A stretch of 64,000 bases of DNA from Bacteroidales bacterium UBA6377. GTDB taxonomy: Bacteria; Bacteroidota; Bacteroidia; Bacteroidales; UBA932. The notes under the pieces are model-generated. The model worked only from the letters and a program-made list of their open reading frames with translations, did no database searches and was not told the DNA's origin. The position numbers and the translations under genes are program-made. This document shows positions 50,317 to 59,482 of the stretch, in pieces (positions within the stretch are counted from its first letter, which is position 1; every line of letters begins with the position of its first letter). Where the stretch lies: contig DJQV01000016.1 of assembly GCA_002438805.1 (NCBI GenBank), positions 33,395 through 97,394 of the forward strand. The letters are read 5' to 3'.

Positions 50317-52959
50317 ATGACTTCTAAGGAAATAAGACAGAAATTTCTGGATTTCTTCGCATCCAAGGGACACACCGTCGTGCCTTCAGCCCCGATGGTG
50401 GTCAAGAACGACCCGACGCTGATGTTCACCAACGCCGGCATGAACCAGTTCAAGGACATCTTCCTGGGCAACGCCACGGCGCCGTACCGCCGCGCGACAG
50501 ACTCGCAGAAATGCTTGAGAGTGAGCGGAAAGCACAACGACCTCGAAGAGGTGGGGCACGACACCTACCACCACACCATGTTCGAGATGCTGGGCAACTG
50601 GAGCTTCGGCGACTACTTCAAGAAAGAGGCGATAGACTGGGCGTGGGAACTCCTTACGGAAGTCTACAAGATAGACCCGAAACTGCTCTACGCCACCGTG
50701 TTCGAGGGCAGCGAGGAGGACGGCACCACGATGGACGAGGAGGCCAGGCTGGCATGGCTCAAGCACCTTCCGGAAGACCACATCCTGCTCGGCAACAAGC
50801 ATGACAACTTCTGGGAGATGGGCGACACCGGCCCCTGCGGCCCCTGCTCGGAGATCCATATAGACATCCGCACCCCGGAGGAGAAGGCCGCCTCGGGACT
50901 GAGCGGACGCGAGCTGGTCAACAAGTCCGACCCGCACGTGATCGAGATCTGGAACCTCGTCTTCATGCAGTACCAGAGGATGGCCGACGGACACCTGGAA
51001 AGTCTTCCGGCCCACAACATCGACACCGGCATGGGATTCGAACGCCTCTGCTGCGCGCTCCAGGGCAAGGAGAGCAACTACGACACTGACGTGTTCAGCG
51101 GACTTATCTCCAAGATCGCCGAGATCTCAGGCCACCGCTACGGCGAGAACAGCCAGGCCGATGTGGCGATGAGAGTCATCGCCGACCACATCCGCGCCAT
51201 CAGCTTCAGCATAGCCGACGGACAGCTCCCGTCCAACGTCAAGGCCGGATACGTGATCAGGAGAATCCTGCGCCGCGCCGTCCGCTACGGATATACTTTC
51301 CTCGGTCTGAACGAGCCGTTCCTCTGCCGTCTGGTGCAGCAGCTCGTCGATGACATGGGCGAGGCCTACCCGGAGATAACCAAGCAGCAGAAATTCATCG
51401 AAAACGTCATCCGCGAGGAAGAGCTGGCTTTCCTGCGCACCCTCGACAGGGGCATAAAGCTGATGGACGAGTGCATCGCAAGGGCCGGAGAGAGCAAGGT
51501 GATTTCCGGGACGGACGCGTTCAAGTTATACGACACCTACGGTTTCCCTATCGACCTCACCGAGCTGATCGCCGGGGAGAACGGGTGCGCGGTGGATCTG
51601 GAAGGTTTCAAGGTTGAACTCCAGAAACAGAAAGACAGGGCCCGCAACGCCACAGCCAACACCTTCGGGGACTGGGCAATCTACCACAGCGGAGAGGACG
51701 TCGAGTTCACCGGATACGACACCACGCGCACTGAAGAGGCCCTGCTGCTCAAGCAGAGGACCGTGGTACAGAAAAACAAGGAGATGCTCCAGCTCGTCTT
51801 CGACCGCACCCCGTTCTACGGGGAGATGGGAGGTGAAGTGGGCGATACGGGATACATCATCTCAGCCGACGGCGAGCGTGTCAGGATCCTCAACACCATT
51901 AAGGAAAACAACCTCACCATCCACATTGCAGAGAGGCTTCCGCTCAACTGCGAGGGAGAGTTCACCCTCGTGGTGGACGAAGACCGCAGGCGCAAGATCG
52001 CGGCCAACCACAGCTGCACGCACCTGCTCGACAGGGCGCTCAAAGAAGTACTCGGAGACCACGTGGAGCAGAAAGGCTCGTACGTCTGCGACACGAGCTT
52101 CCGCTTCGACTTCTCCCACTTCGAGAAACTCAGCGACGAGCAGATTGCCAAAGTGGAGGCAAGGGTCAACCAGCTCATCCGTGACAACCTGCCGCTTCAG
52201 GAGAAGCGTGACGCCACCATGGCTGAAGCCCGGGAAATGGGTGCCATAGCCCTCTTCGGCGAGAAATACGGTGACAGGGTGAGAGTCGTCAAGTTCGGCC
52301 CGAGCGTCGAGCTCTGCGGCGGCTGCCACACCAGCGCCACGGGCAACATCGGATTCTTCAAGATTCTCTCCGAAAGCGCGATAGCCGCCGGCATCCGCCG
52401 CATCGAAGCCGTCACCGGTGAAGCCGCCGAGGCCTATGTCTATGGAATGCAGGAACTTCTCAAGACCGCACGCTCATTCTTCAACAATGTCCCGGATCTC
52501 GCCGGAGCCATAAGGCATCTGGTGGAGGACAACGCCACGTTTAAGAAACAGGCAGAGGAGTTCGCCAAGCAAAAGGCGGCGGATTTGGCAAAACTGCTTG
52601 CCTCCAAGGCAAAGGAAGTGGACGGCATCAGGCTCATCGTGGCAAGCCATGTCAGCGAGAACGGCGGCGACCCGACGATGCTGCGCAACGCAGCCCTCGC
52701 CCTCCAGAAAGAACTCAGCAACACGGCCCTCGCAGCAGCTTTCGAATCCGACGGCAAGCCGCAGCTCCTGCTGATGTACTCCGATGACCTTGTGGCCAAG
52801 GGACACAACGCGGGCAAGGAAATCCGCGAAGCCGCCAAATTCATCCTCGGCGGCGGAGGCGGACAGCCGGGTCTGGCCTCAGCCGGCGGCAAGAAGCTCG
52901 AAGGACTCAAAGACGCCCTCGACGCCCTCATCAAGGCTGCGACAACTTCCGGGAAATAG
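50317..52959 (+). CDS. alaS: Alanyl-tRNA synthetase
   Basis: 880 residues from ATG 50317. The frame is open to 49993 but those residues are antisense to the M23 gene and not AlaS-like. Class II core (FFASKGHTVVPSAPMV, FTNAGMNQFKDIFLG, RVSGKHNDLEEVGHDTYHHTMFEMLGNWSFGDYFK), editing domain with HSCTHLLDRAL and the zinc-site CGGCHTS, and the C-terminal C-Ala domain (LGGGGGGQPGLASAGG). Fifteen bases separate it from the LptF/G-Fmt gene. Confidence 0.97.
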   Translation: MTSKEIRQKFLDFFASKGHTVVPSAPMVVKNDPTLMFTNAGMNQFKDIFLGNATAPYRRATDSQKCLRVSGKHNDLEEVGHDTYHHTMFEMLGNWSFGDYFKKEAIDWAWELLTEVYKIDPKLLYATVFEGSEEDGTTMDEEARLAWLKHLPEDHILLGNKHDNFWEMGDTGPCGPCSEIHIDIRTPEEKAASGLSGRELVNKSDPHVIEIWNLVFMQYQRMADGHLESLPAHNIDTGMGFERLCCALQGKESNYDTDVFSGLISKIAEISGHRYGENSQADVAMRVIADHIRAISFSIADGQLPSNVKAGYVIRRILRRAVRYGYTFLGLNEPFLCRLVQQLVDDMGEAYPEITKQQKFIENVIREEELAFLRTLDRGIKLMDECIARAGESKVISGTDAFKLYDTYGFPIDLTELIAGENGCAVDLEGFKVELQKQKDRARNATANTFGDWAIYHSGEDVEFTGYDTTRTEEALLLKQRTVVQKNKEMLQLVFDRTPFYGEMGGEVGDTGYIISADGERVRILNTIKENNLTIHIAERLPLNCEGEFTLVVDEDRRRKIAANHSCTHLLDRALKEVLGDHVEQKGSYVCDTSFRFDFSHFEKLSDEQIAKVEARVNQLIRDNLPLQEKRDATMAEAREMGAIALFGEKYGDRVRVVKFGPSVELCGGCHTSATGNIGFFKILSESAIAAGIRRIEAVTGEAAEAYVYGMQELLKTARSFFNNVPDLAGAIRHLVEDNATFKKQAEEFAKQKAADLAKLLASKAKEVDGIRLIVASHVSENGGDPTMLRNAALALQKELSNTALAAAFESDGKPQLLLMYSDDLVAKGHNAGKEIREAAKFILGGGGGQPGLASAGGKKLEGLKDALDALIKAATTSGK

Positions 52960-52974
52960 CGTAGAGGCAGGGGG

Positions 52975-55365
52975 ATGAAGAAACTCGACCGCTTCATACT
53001 GAAGTCGTTTCTAGGACCGCTGGTGGCGATCCTTTTAGTCGTTGTCTTCATCCTTCTGCTCCAGTTTCTCTGGCTCTACATAGACGAGCTCGTAGGCAAA
53101 GGGTTGGGGCTCCGGATAATCCTTGAGTTCCTGATGTGGGGGGCCTGCACGATTCTCCCACAAGCCCTGCCGCTCGCGACCCTGCTGGCCTCGATGATGG
53201 TCGTGGGGCAGATGGCCGAGAACAACGAGCTTCTCGCCATCAAGGCGGCGGGTGTGTCGTTTTCCCGTATCATCGCCCCGCTTACGGCAGCCTCGCTGCT
53301 CATCGCCATCGGGGCTTTTTTCATCGGGGACAGGCTGGTACCGCACGCCTTCAACAAGATCTATACTCTGCGTGACGACATCGGCCGTACCAAAAACGAG
53401 ATCAAGATACCGTCGGGCACGTTCTACGACGGCATCGACGGCTATATCCTCAGGGTGGACGACCAGAGCAAGAAGAGCGGCATGCTCTATGGGGTCATGG
53501 TCTATGACCACAGCGCCGGCAGAGGCAACATCTCGCTGACTCTGGCCGACTCGGCCCTCATCAAGATGTCCAGCCGCAAGGACTACCTGACATTCACGAT
53601 GTTCGATGGCTCCTCCTATCAGGAAGACAACAGCATACGCTATGCCGATACGAGCCTTGCCCTGCAGAGGGTCAAATTCGCCAGGCAGGAGATAGTGGTG
53701 CCGCTGTCCAACTACAACTTCGAAAAATCCGACTCAAGCCGCTTCGGCGACCAGGCCAAATCCATGAGCGTGAAGCAGCTCAAGCACGAGAGCGACTCGC
53801 TGCACCATAATGTGGACTCCGTACAGCGTGTACACTACGCCTCCATCATCCGGATGAAGCCTTTTCAGGAAAGCGCCCAGCTCGATACCGCGCTGCGCAA
53901 CCCCGACAGGGCTCTTTTCAGCCATGAGGGCTTCTGTGAGTGGAAGGACATCGACAGCAAGGCCATTGCCTACAAGGAAGCCGGGGAGAGGGCCAGCCGC
54001 TACGCATCCGACATCGGAAATCTCAAGTTCGACACCTATGAACAGGACTACTATATCAGGCACACCGACATCGAACTCCTGAAGAAGTTCGCCCAGGCCC
54101 TCGCCTGCTTCATACTCTTTTTCATCGGTGCCCCGCTCGGTTCGCTGATACGCAAAGGGGGGCTGGGCACGAGCGCCATCGTCTCAGTGCTCTTCTTCGT
54201 GCTGTACTGGGTGGTGGACATCTCAGGCACCAAACTCGCCAGGGACGGTGCGATCGGAGCCTTCGCCGGAGCCTTCATCTCCGCATTCATACTCGCCCCG
54301 ATAGGCATCTTCCTCACCTGGAAGGCCATAAACGACTCAGAACTTTTCAATTTGGATCAATTCAAAAATTGGCGCAGGAAGCTCAAGAGCAAGATTGTCG
54401 GCTTCTTCCGCCCTGTGCGCATAGTATACATGGGCACACCGGAATTTGCGGTAGCTCCGCTAGACAATCTCATACGCAACAAATACAAGGTGGTCGGAGT
54501 GGTGACAGTCCCTGACAAGCCGAGCGGACGCGGCCTCAAAGTGAACGAAAGCGCTGTGAAACACTATGCCGTGGAGCACAACCTGCCATTGCTCCAGCCC
54601 GAGAGACTCAAGGATCCCGAGTTCCTCGCCGCCCTGAAGGCCTGGAAGCCGGATCTCATCGTGGTGGTGGCTTTCCGCATGCTGCCAGAGGCGGTCTGGT
54701 CGATGCCTCGTCTCGGCACGATCAACCTGCACGCCGCCCTGCTGCCGCAGTACCGTGGCGCTGCCCCTATCAACTGGGCAGTCATCAACGGGGAGAAGCT
54801 CACCGGCGTGACCACCTTCATGATTGACAAGGACATCGACACAGGTGGCATCCTGATGCGCCACGAGTGCAGGATAAGCCCCGTGGACACTGCCGGCGAT
54901 GTGCATGACAAACTCATGGAGATCGGCTCGGACCTGGTTCTCCAGACAGTGGAAGGACTCATAGAACACAACATAGAGACGAGGGTGCAGCGCTCCTTCA
55001 TCCAGGGTTCGGAAGTGCTCAAGCCGGCACCGAAGCTCACCCGCGAGACCTGCCGCATAGACTGGAACGACAGCAGTGAACACATCTACAACCTCATACG
55101 CGGCCTTAGTCCATATCCGGCAGCATTCACCGAAATTGCCGAAGGGGACAAGACTCCGCAGACACTCAAGATATACCGCGCAGAGAAAGTAAATCTGCAT
55201 GCGGCACCCGGCACTATCCTCTCTGATGGCAAGACTTATCTCGCCATAGCCACGTCCGATGGGGCCATGTCGCTCAAGGACATGCAGCTTTCCGGCAAGA
55301 AAAGAATGGAGGTCAAGGACTTCCTGCTCGGATTCAGAAACCCGGACAAATACCATATATGTTAA
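52975..55365 (+). CDS. LptF/LptG family permease fused to methionyl-tRNA formyltransferase
   Basis: One uninterrupted frame of 796 residues. Residues 1-~470 are a YjgP/YjgQ (LptF/LptG) permease: three N-terminal membrane helices, a large periplasmic beta-jellyroll (~130-330) and three C-terminal helices (~375-455). This protein helps extract lipopolysaccharide from the inner membrane. Residues 481-796 are a complete Fmt: VRIVYMGTPEFAV, TINLHAALLPQYRGAAPINW with catalytic Asn and His, DKDIDTGGILM with Asp, and a C-terminal tRNA-binding domain. Fmt formylates initiator Met-tRNA. No stop separates the two, which I have not met as a standard arrangement. An in-frame GTG (54415) sits exactly at the expected Fmt start, so separate translation is possible. 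It overlaps the next gene by 7 bases. Confidence 0.85.
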   Translation: MKKLDRFILKSFLGPLVAILLVVVFILLLQFLWLYIDELVGKGLGLRIILEFLMWGACTILPQALPLATLLASMMVVGQMAENNELLAIKAAGVSFSRIIAPLTAASLLIAIGAFFIGDRLVPHAFNKIYTLRDDIGRTKNEIKIPSGTFYDGIDGYILRVDDQSKKSGMLYGVMVYDHSAGRGNISLTLADSALIKMSSRKDYLTFTMFDGSSYQEDNSIRYADTSLALQRVKFARQEIVVPLSNYNFEKSDSSRFGDQAKSMSVKQLKHESDSLHHNVDSVQRVHYASIIRMKPFQESAQLDTALRNPDRALFSHEGFCEWKDIDSKAIAYKEAGERASRYASDIGNLKFDTYEQDYYIRHTDIELLKKFAQALACFILFFIGAPLGSLIRKGGLGTSAIVSVLFFVLYWVVDISGTKLARDGAIGAFAGAFISAFILAPIGIFLTWKAINDSELFNLDQFKNWRRKLKSKIVGFFRPVRIVYMGTPEFAVAPLDNLIRNKYKVVGVVTVPDKPSGRGLKVNESAVKHYAVEHNLPLLQPERLKDPEFLAALKAWKPDLIVVVAFRMLPEAVWSMPRLGTINLHAALLPQYRGAAPINWAVINGEKLTGVTTFMIDKDIDTGGILMRHECRISPVDTAGDVHDKLMEIGSDLVLQTVEGLIEHNIETRVQRSFIQGSEVLKPAPKLTRETCRIDWNDSSEHIYNLIRGLSPYPAAFTEIAEGDKTPQTLKIYRAEKVNLHAAPGTILSDGKTYLAIATSDGAMSLKDMQLSGKKRMEVKDFLLGFRNPDKYHIC
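54415..55365 (+). other. fmt: Possible internal GTG start producing free Fmt
   Basis: GTG at 54415-54417 is codon 481 of the fused frame and gives VRIVYMGTPEFAV, the normal N-terminus of methionyl-tRNA formyltransferase, with a 316-residue product of family length. There is no Shine-Dalgarno sequence before it, which is not decisive in this phylum. Confidence 0.5.
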
Positions 55366-56765
55366 GAAAGATCAGAATCGCGGCAGCTGCCCTGTTCTTC
55401 GTGGGGATCACGCTGCTTTTTGCCGGCATCGGCGACCAATGGTGGGGCTGGATGGCCAAGCTCCAGTTCCTTCCGTCCTGTATGGCCCTGAACTTCGGAG
55501 CCATAGCATTCATCTTGCTGCTGACCCTCGTCTTCGGCCGTATCTACTGCTCCGTCATCTGTCCGATGGGAGTGTTTCAGGATATTATCATCTGGTTGCG
55601 CAAGGCTGTCTGCCCGAAAGGACGCAAGCCCAAGAGGCATTTCGTCAAGGAGCCGCGCATCGTCCGTTATGGCATCCTGGCTATCGTCATCGTAAGCGCT
55701 TTGACTTTCAGCCAGTTGCTGCTTACCGCCCTAGCACCGTACAGCGCTTATGGACGCGCGGTGCGCAGTGTCATCGGTCTCGCCCGCGGAGAAAGCCTCG
55801 CTCCGGTGCTGCTGATCTCAGCTTTCGTGACACTGGCTGTGATAGCGGTTTGCGCCTGGATCTGGGGACGCGGATGGTGCAATACAATCTGTCCCGTAGG
55901 CTCGGTGCTCGGGCTTGTCTCACGCTTCTCACTCTTCAAAGTCAGCATTGACAAGAGCCAGTGCGTCTCCTGCCGCAAATGCGAGAGGGGCTGCAAGTCA
56001 TCATGCATCGACATCGACACCCATACCGTGGACACCAGCCGCTGCGTGGACTGCTTCGACTGTCTGGACAGCTGTCCAAAGAGCGGCATCAAATTCCGTT
56101 TCTCGCTGCCGGGCAAGGCTGAGGCCAAGACGGAAAATGTCGATAAGGGACGCCGCGCATTCATGACCACCACGGCCCTCGTCGGCGGAAGCCTTGCCCT
56201 CGGGGCACAGAACAAGCGGCTCGACGGGGGACTTGCCGAGGTGATCGACAAGACCTCTCCGGAACGCGCCGAAAGGCTGGTGCCGTTCGGGGCCAGAAGC
56301 GTCAAGGATTTCTACGACCGGTGCACGGCCTGCCAGCTCTGCGTGAGCAACTGCCCTAACGGCGTGCTCCGCGCCTCCACCGACTTAGAGCACTTCCTCC
56401 AGCCGCAGATGGGCTACGAAAAGGGCTGGTGCCGTCCCGAGTGTACCACCTGCAGCCAACTCTGTCCTGCGGGAGCAATCCTCCCTCTCGAAAAAGACGA
56501 AAAACTCTCGCTCAAGATCGGCACGGCCAAAGTCAACCTGAGCCTGTGCCTCGCAGCCAAGGACGAGGCAGGCTGCGGCAACTGCTCGCGCCACTGCCCG
56601 GCAGGGGCTGTGCGTATGGTCAAGACCGATGGCTTCCGCAGGAGCATCCCTGTAGTGGCTGAAGCCCAGTGCATAGGCTGCGGCGCCTGCGAATATCTGT
56701 GCCCGTCAAGGCCGATAAGCGCCATCACCGTAGATGGAATTTCCGTTCACATAAAGAATAACTGA
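55359..56765 (+). CDS. NapH/NapG-like membrane polyferredoxin
   Basis: 468 residues. The first ~190 form a NapH-type membrane part with four to five helices and cytoplasmic motifs GRIYCSVICPMGVFQD and GRGWCNTICPVGSVLG. Two ferredoxin clusters follow (CVSCRKCERGCKSS, CVDCFDCLDSCPKSG). Then KGRRAFMTTTALVGGSLALG looks like an internal twin-arginine signal with a membrane helix, after which come further clusters (CTACQLCVSNCPNG, CTTCSQLCPAGA, CGNCSRHCPAGA, CIGCGACEYLCPSRP) like NapG. It may pass quinol electrons to an extracytoplasmic acceptor. Coupled to the gene before it and 1 base from the next. Confidence 0.8.
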   Translation: MLRKIRIAAAALFFVGITLLFAGIGDQWWGWMAKLQFLPSCMALNFGAIAFILLLTLVFGRIYCSVICPMGVFQDIIIWLRKAVCPKGRKPKRHFVKEPRIVRYGILAIVIVSALTFSQLLLTALAPYSAYGRAVRSVIGLARGESLAPVLLISAFVTLAVIAVCAWIWGRGWCNTICPVGSVLGLVSRFSLFKVSIDKSQCVSCRKCERGCKSSCIDIDTHTVDTSRCVDCFDCLDSCPKSGIKFRFSLPGKAEAKTENVDKGRRAFMTTTALVGGSLALGAQNKRLDGGLAEVIDKTSPERAERLVPFGARSVKDFYDRCTACQLCVSNCPNGVLRASTDLEHFLQPQMGYEKGWCRPECTTCSQLCPAGAILPLEKDEKLSLKIGTAKVNLSLCLAAKDEAGCGNCSRHCPAGAVRMVKTDGFRRSIPVVAEAQCIGCGACEYLCPSRPISAITVDGISVHIKNN

Positions 56766-56766
56766 C

Positions 56767-58107
56767 ATGGACAGAAGAGAATTCATAAAGACCGCAGGGC
56801 TCGGCGCTGCCGCCGCAGGACTTGCAGCCTGCGCCCCCAAGACACTCACGGAGGAGAAGACCGGCGTTTCCGACAAAGGACTTGACGGCACTATGCCGCA
56901 GCACTACCCCGGAGTGGGGCTGCTCGGCTACGGCTGCATGAGGTGGCCGATGGTCGATGGAGAAGACGGCAAGAAACACATAGACCAGCAGGAGGTCAAC
57001 CGTCTTGTGGATTTCGCCCTCGAGCACGGCGTCAACTACTTCGACACCTCTCCTGTCTATCTGGAAGGCGACAGTGAACGGGCCACAGCCGAAGCCCTCA
57101 ACAGGCATCCTCGCGAGAGCTGGCTTCTCGCCACCAAACTGTCCAATTTCTCGGACGCATCTTATGACAACTCCGTCAAGATGTACCGCAAGTCCCTGGA
57201 AATCTTCAAGACAGACCATGTGGACTACTACCTGCTGCATTCCCTCAGCGGCGGAGAGGATTTCTCAAGACGCTTTGGAGATACAGGGATCATGGAGTTC
57301 CTGCTGAAAGAAAAGGCCGCGGGACATATCCGTCATCTGGGCTTCTCCTTCCACGGTGCCATGAGCGGATTTGACGAGATGATGGCTCTGCACGACAGCG
57401 GCAAGTACCGCTGGGACTTCGTGCAGATACAGATGAACTATGTGGACTGGACCCATGCCGGCGGACGCAACACCGATGCCGAATACCTCTACGGGGAACT
57501 CGACCGCAGGCAGATTCCGATAGTGATAATGGAGCCGCTGCGCGGAGGACGTCTGGCGGATATGCCGGCAGGCACGGCTGACCTTTTGAAAGCCAAGGCT
57601 CCCGGGGACTCTCTCGCATCCTGGGCTTTCCGCTTCGTCGGCAGCTATCCGCGCGTGCAGGTGGTGCTGAGCGGCATGACCTACATGGAGCACCTGCAGG
57701 ACAATCTCAAGACGTTCCTCAATTTCAAGCCGGTGACCGACGAGGAGAAAGCACTTCTGGAGGAGGTGGCCGACAGGCTCGAAAACTATCCTCTGGTGCG
57801 CTGCACATGCTGCCAGTACTGCATGCCTTGCCCTTACGGAATCAACATCCCGGCCATCTTCCGCTTCTACAACGACAGCGTCAACGCTGGCACCTACGTG
57901 ACCGGCAAGGAGCAGAAAGGCTACGCCAAGGCCCGCAGGAATTATCTGCTCGCCTACAACAAGGCCATCCCGGCGGTCCGCCAGGCCGACCACTGCATCG
58001 CCTGCGGCAAATGCGTGGGAGCATGCCCGCAGCACATCGCCATTCCGCGCGAACTGCGCCGCATCGACCGTTACATAGAGAGCCTCAAGCGCGAGACGCT
58101 GGAGTAG
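56767..58107 (+). CDS. Tat-exported Fe-S aldo/keto reductase, possible lipoprotein
   Basis: 446 residues. The N-terminus DRREFIKTAGLGAAAAGLAAC joins a twin-arginine motif with a lipobox-like LAAC. The aldo/keto reductase barrel shows the tetrad: FDTSPVY (Asp, Tyr), ATKLSN (Lys) and YLLHSLS (His). The C-terminus adds two 4Fe-4S motifs, CTCCQYCMPCPYGI and CIACGKCVGACPQHI. An exported NADPH enzyme would lack its cofactor, so electrons probably come from the polyferredoxin encoded just upstream. Substrate unknown. Confidence 0.85.
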   Translation: MDRREFIKTAGLGAAAAGLAACAPKTLTEEKTGVSDKGLDGTMPQHYPGVGLLGYGCMRWPMVDGEDGKKHIDQQEVNRLVDFALEHGVNYFDTSPVYLEGDSERATAEALNRHPRESWLLATKLSNFSDASYDNSVKMYRKSLEIFKTDHVDYYLLHSLSGGEDFSRRFGDTGIMEFLLKEKAAGHIRHLGFSFHGAMSGFDEMMALHDSGKYRWDFVQIQMNYVDWTHAGGRNTDAEYLYGELDRRQIPIVIMEPLRGGRLADMPAGTADLLKAKAPGDSLASWAFRFVGSYPRVQVVLSGMTYMEHLQDNLKTFLNFKPVTDEEKALLEEVADRLENYPLVRCTCCQYCMPCPYGINIPAIFRFYNDSVNAGTYVTGKEQKGYAKARRNYLLAYNKAIPAVRQADHCIACGKCVGACPQHIAIPRELRRIDRYIESLKRETLE

Positions 58108-58555
58108 CCCCTCCACAACCCTGCCCGCCCGCAGACCTGCCATCCCATGTAGGGTCGCCGCCGTTCATACCCACCCGAGCATGTAGGGGAATATTTGACC
58201 TTTTTTACCCCAACCTTTAACAGACACCACTAGCACACGATGCTCCGTGGCATCCCGGTTCTAAAGGTTGGGGTATATTTTGCGCTTTTCTCCCCTACCT
58301 CGTAGTGCTATGTCATGACGGAATAAATGAGGAAGATTCCCAACAATATAGAAGACTACCTCAAGTCCAATAGCAACAAAATGCCTGTAGCCGATGGTGC
58401 ACGGCATCAGGCTCGCTCTTGAGGAATATATATTCTGATCAAAAAAATGTCCGGCCAGAGTGGTATCTGACCGGACAATTGAGTTTATTGGAGCTTTTCT
58501 CCGGGGAAAGGGGGCTTTGGCCGGACAAAAAGCCAATGGGAATGTCAAACAGCTA
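58108..58555. other. Gene-free region with nested inverted repeats
   Basis: No convincing gene in 448 bases. CATGTAGGG occurs twice (58146-58154, 58180-58188). A 14-bp perfect inverted repeat spans 58206-58275. TGTCCGGCCA (58448-58457) pairs with CTGACCGGACA nearby (58467-58477) and with TGGCCGGACA at 58518-58527. A minus-strand frame over 58261-58548 has no recognisable product. It could be a decayed mobile element or structured RNA. Confidence 0.6.
58206..58275. repeat. 14-bp perfect inverted repeat with an inner hairpin
   Basis: TACCCCAACCTTTA (58206-58219) and its exact reverse complement TAAAGGTTGGGGTA (58262-58275) enclose 42 bases, within which GATGC and GCATC pair around TCCGTG. Confidence 0.7.
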
Positions 58556-59482
58556 TCAGAAACTGTAGCCCAGGCCGAAAGTCATCGTGCCGCCAAGCAC
58601 TTCAGAAGCGAAGAGATAGGCGGCGTTGAGCTCAATGCCGAAGAACTTGAGGCCGAGTCCGGCGGAGGCGAAGGACGGCAGCACAGCCGTCTCCGGGCCA
58701 TAGTGATAACCGGCACGGGCGAACACCATATCCTTGAAAGAATACTGCACACCGGCAGCAGCCATAACGCTGCCGGAGAACAAATAGTCCAGATCAGCAT
58801 CCACTTTGAGAGTGTGAGCCTCAGACAGCGACCTTGTCCAGTCCACACCTACGCGGGCTGAAGCCGGTAGTGACCAACTGTTGCCATCTGCACCCTTGAC
58901 CTTGCTTCCAAGCGAAGCGGCTCCGGCAGTGACATTGAAGTCTGCAAACTTGTAACTCACGAACACGTCTCCGCAGAAAGCGCTGTAGGAATCATCACTG
59001 GTAAGCTTCTGTGAAGCGAAGCGGACATTGACACCGGCAGAGAGATTGTCGATAATCTTCACGCCGAAACCGAGACCCACAGAAAGCAGGGATGGCTTGA
59101 ATGTGCCGGCAGGGTTGCCGGTCTCGTCAGTGAGGCTGTACTCCTCGCCATTCTGCATTGTGCCGGCCACTGAAAGGCCGAAGCGCTCTCCAAATTTAAA
59201 TCCTGCACCCAGCCCCATATTGGTACTGGCCGCCCCGTCCGGAGCCCAGCTCTGATATGAGACCCCGAAGTCCATGCTCTTCTCCGAGAACGGGATGACG
59301 GAAGAGTTGCGCAGGGCTGACCAGGCCGTCCCGCCCGTAGAGGCGAGTCCCGCGAAGCCCATTCCTGCGGAAACAGGATCCTGCTCTACTCTCAATGACG
59401 GCATCGCAGTCTGGGCGGATGCCACCCCAGCCGAAAGCAGGCAGACGGTGGCTAGAGTCATTATGTTCTTGTGTATCATCAT
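58556..59482 (-). CDS. PorV/PorQ-like outer membrane protein
   Basis: 308 residues; ATG 59482 overlaps the protease stop (ATGA), ATG 59479 is the alternative. Signal peptide to about VASAQ, then DPVSAGMGFAGLASTGGTAWSALRNSS, which is the N-terminal segment of the PorV/PorQ/UPF0164 family, and a FadL-like barrel of alternating strands ending in Phe (FGLGYSF). PorV is the outer membrane shuttle of the type IX secretion system and PorQ a related component. Being co-transcribed with a T9SS-tailed protease supports a link to secretion, but a protease-specific paralog is also possible. Confidence 0.8.
   Translation of the reverse strand: MMIHKNIMTLATVCLLSAGVASAQTAMPSLRVEQDPVSAGMGFAGLASTGGTAWSALRNSSVIPFSEKSMDFGVSYQSWAPDGAASTNMGLGAGFKFGERFGLSVAGTMQNGEEYSLTDETGNPAGTFKPSLLSVGLGFGVKIIDNLSAGVNVRFASQKLTSDDSYSAFCGDVFVSYKFADFNVTAGAASLGSKVKGADGNSWSLPASARVGVDWTRSLSEAHTLKVDADLDYLFSGSVMAAAGVQYSFKDMVFARAGYHYGPETAVLPSFASAGLGLKFFGIELNAAYLFASEVLGGTMTFGLGYSF

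Noticed and set aside
58261..58548. A 95-aa minus-strand frame in the gap before the PorV-like gene
   Set aside because: No family resemblance; its end is one arm of the inverted repeat and its composition follows the repeats.
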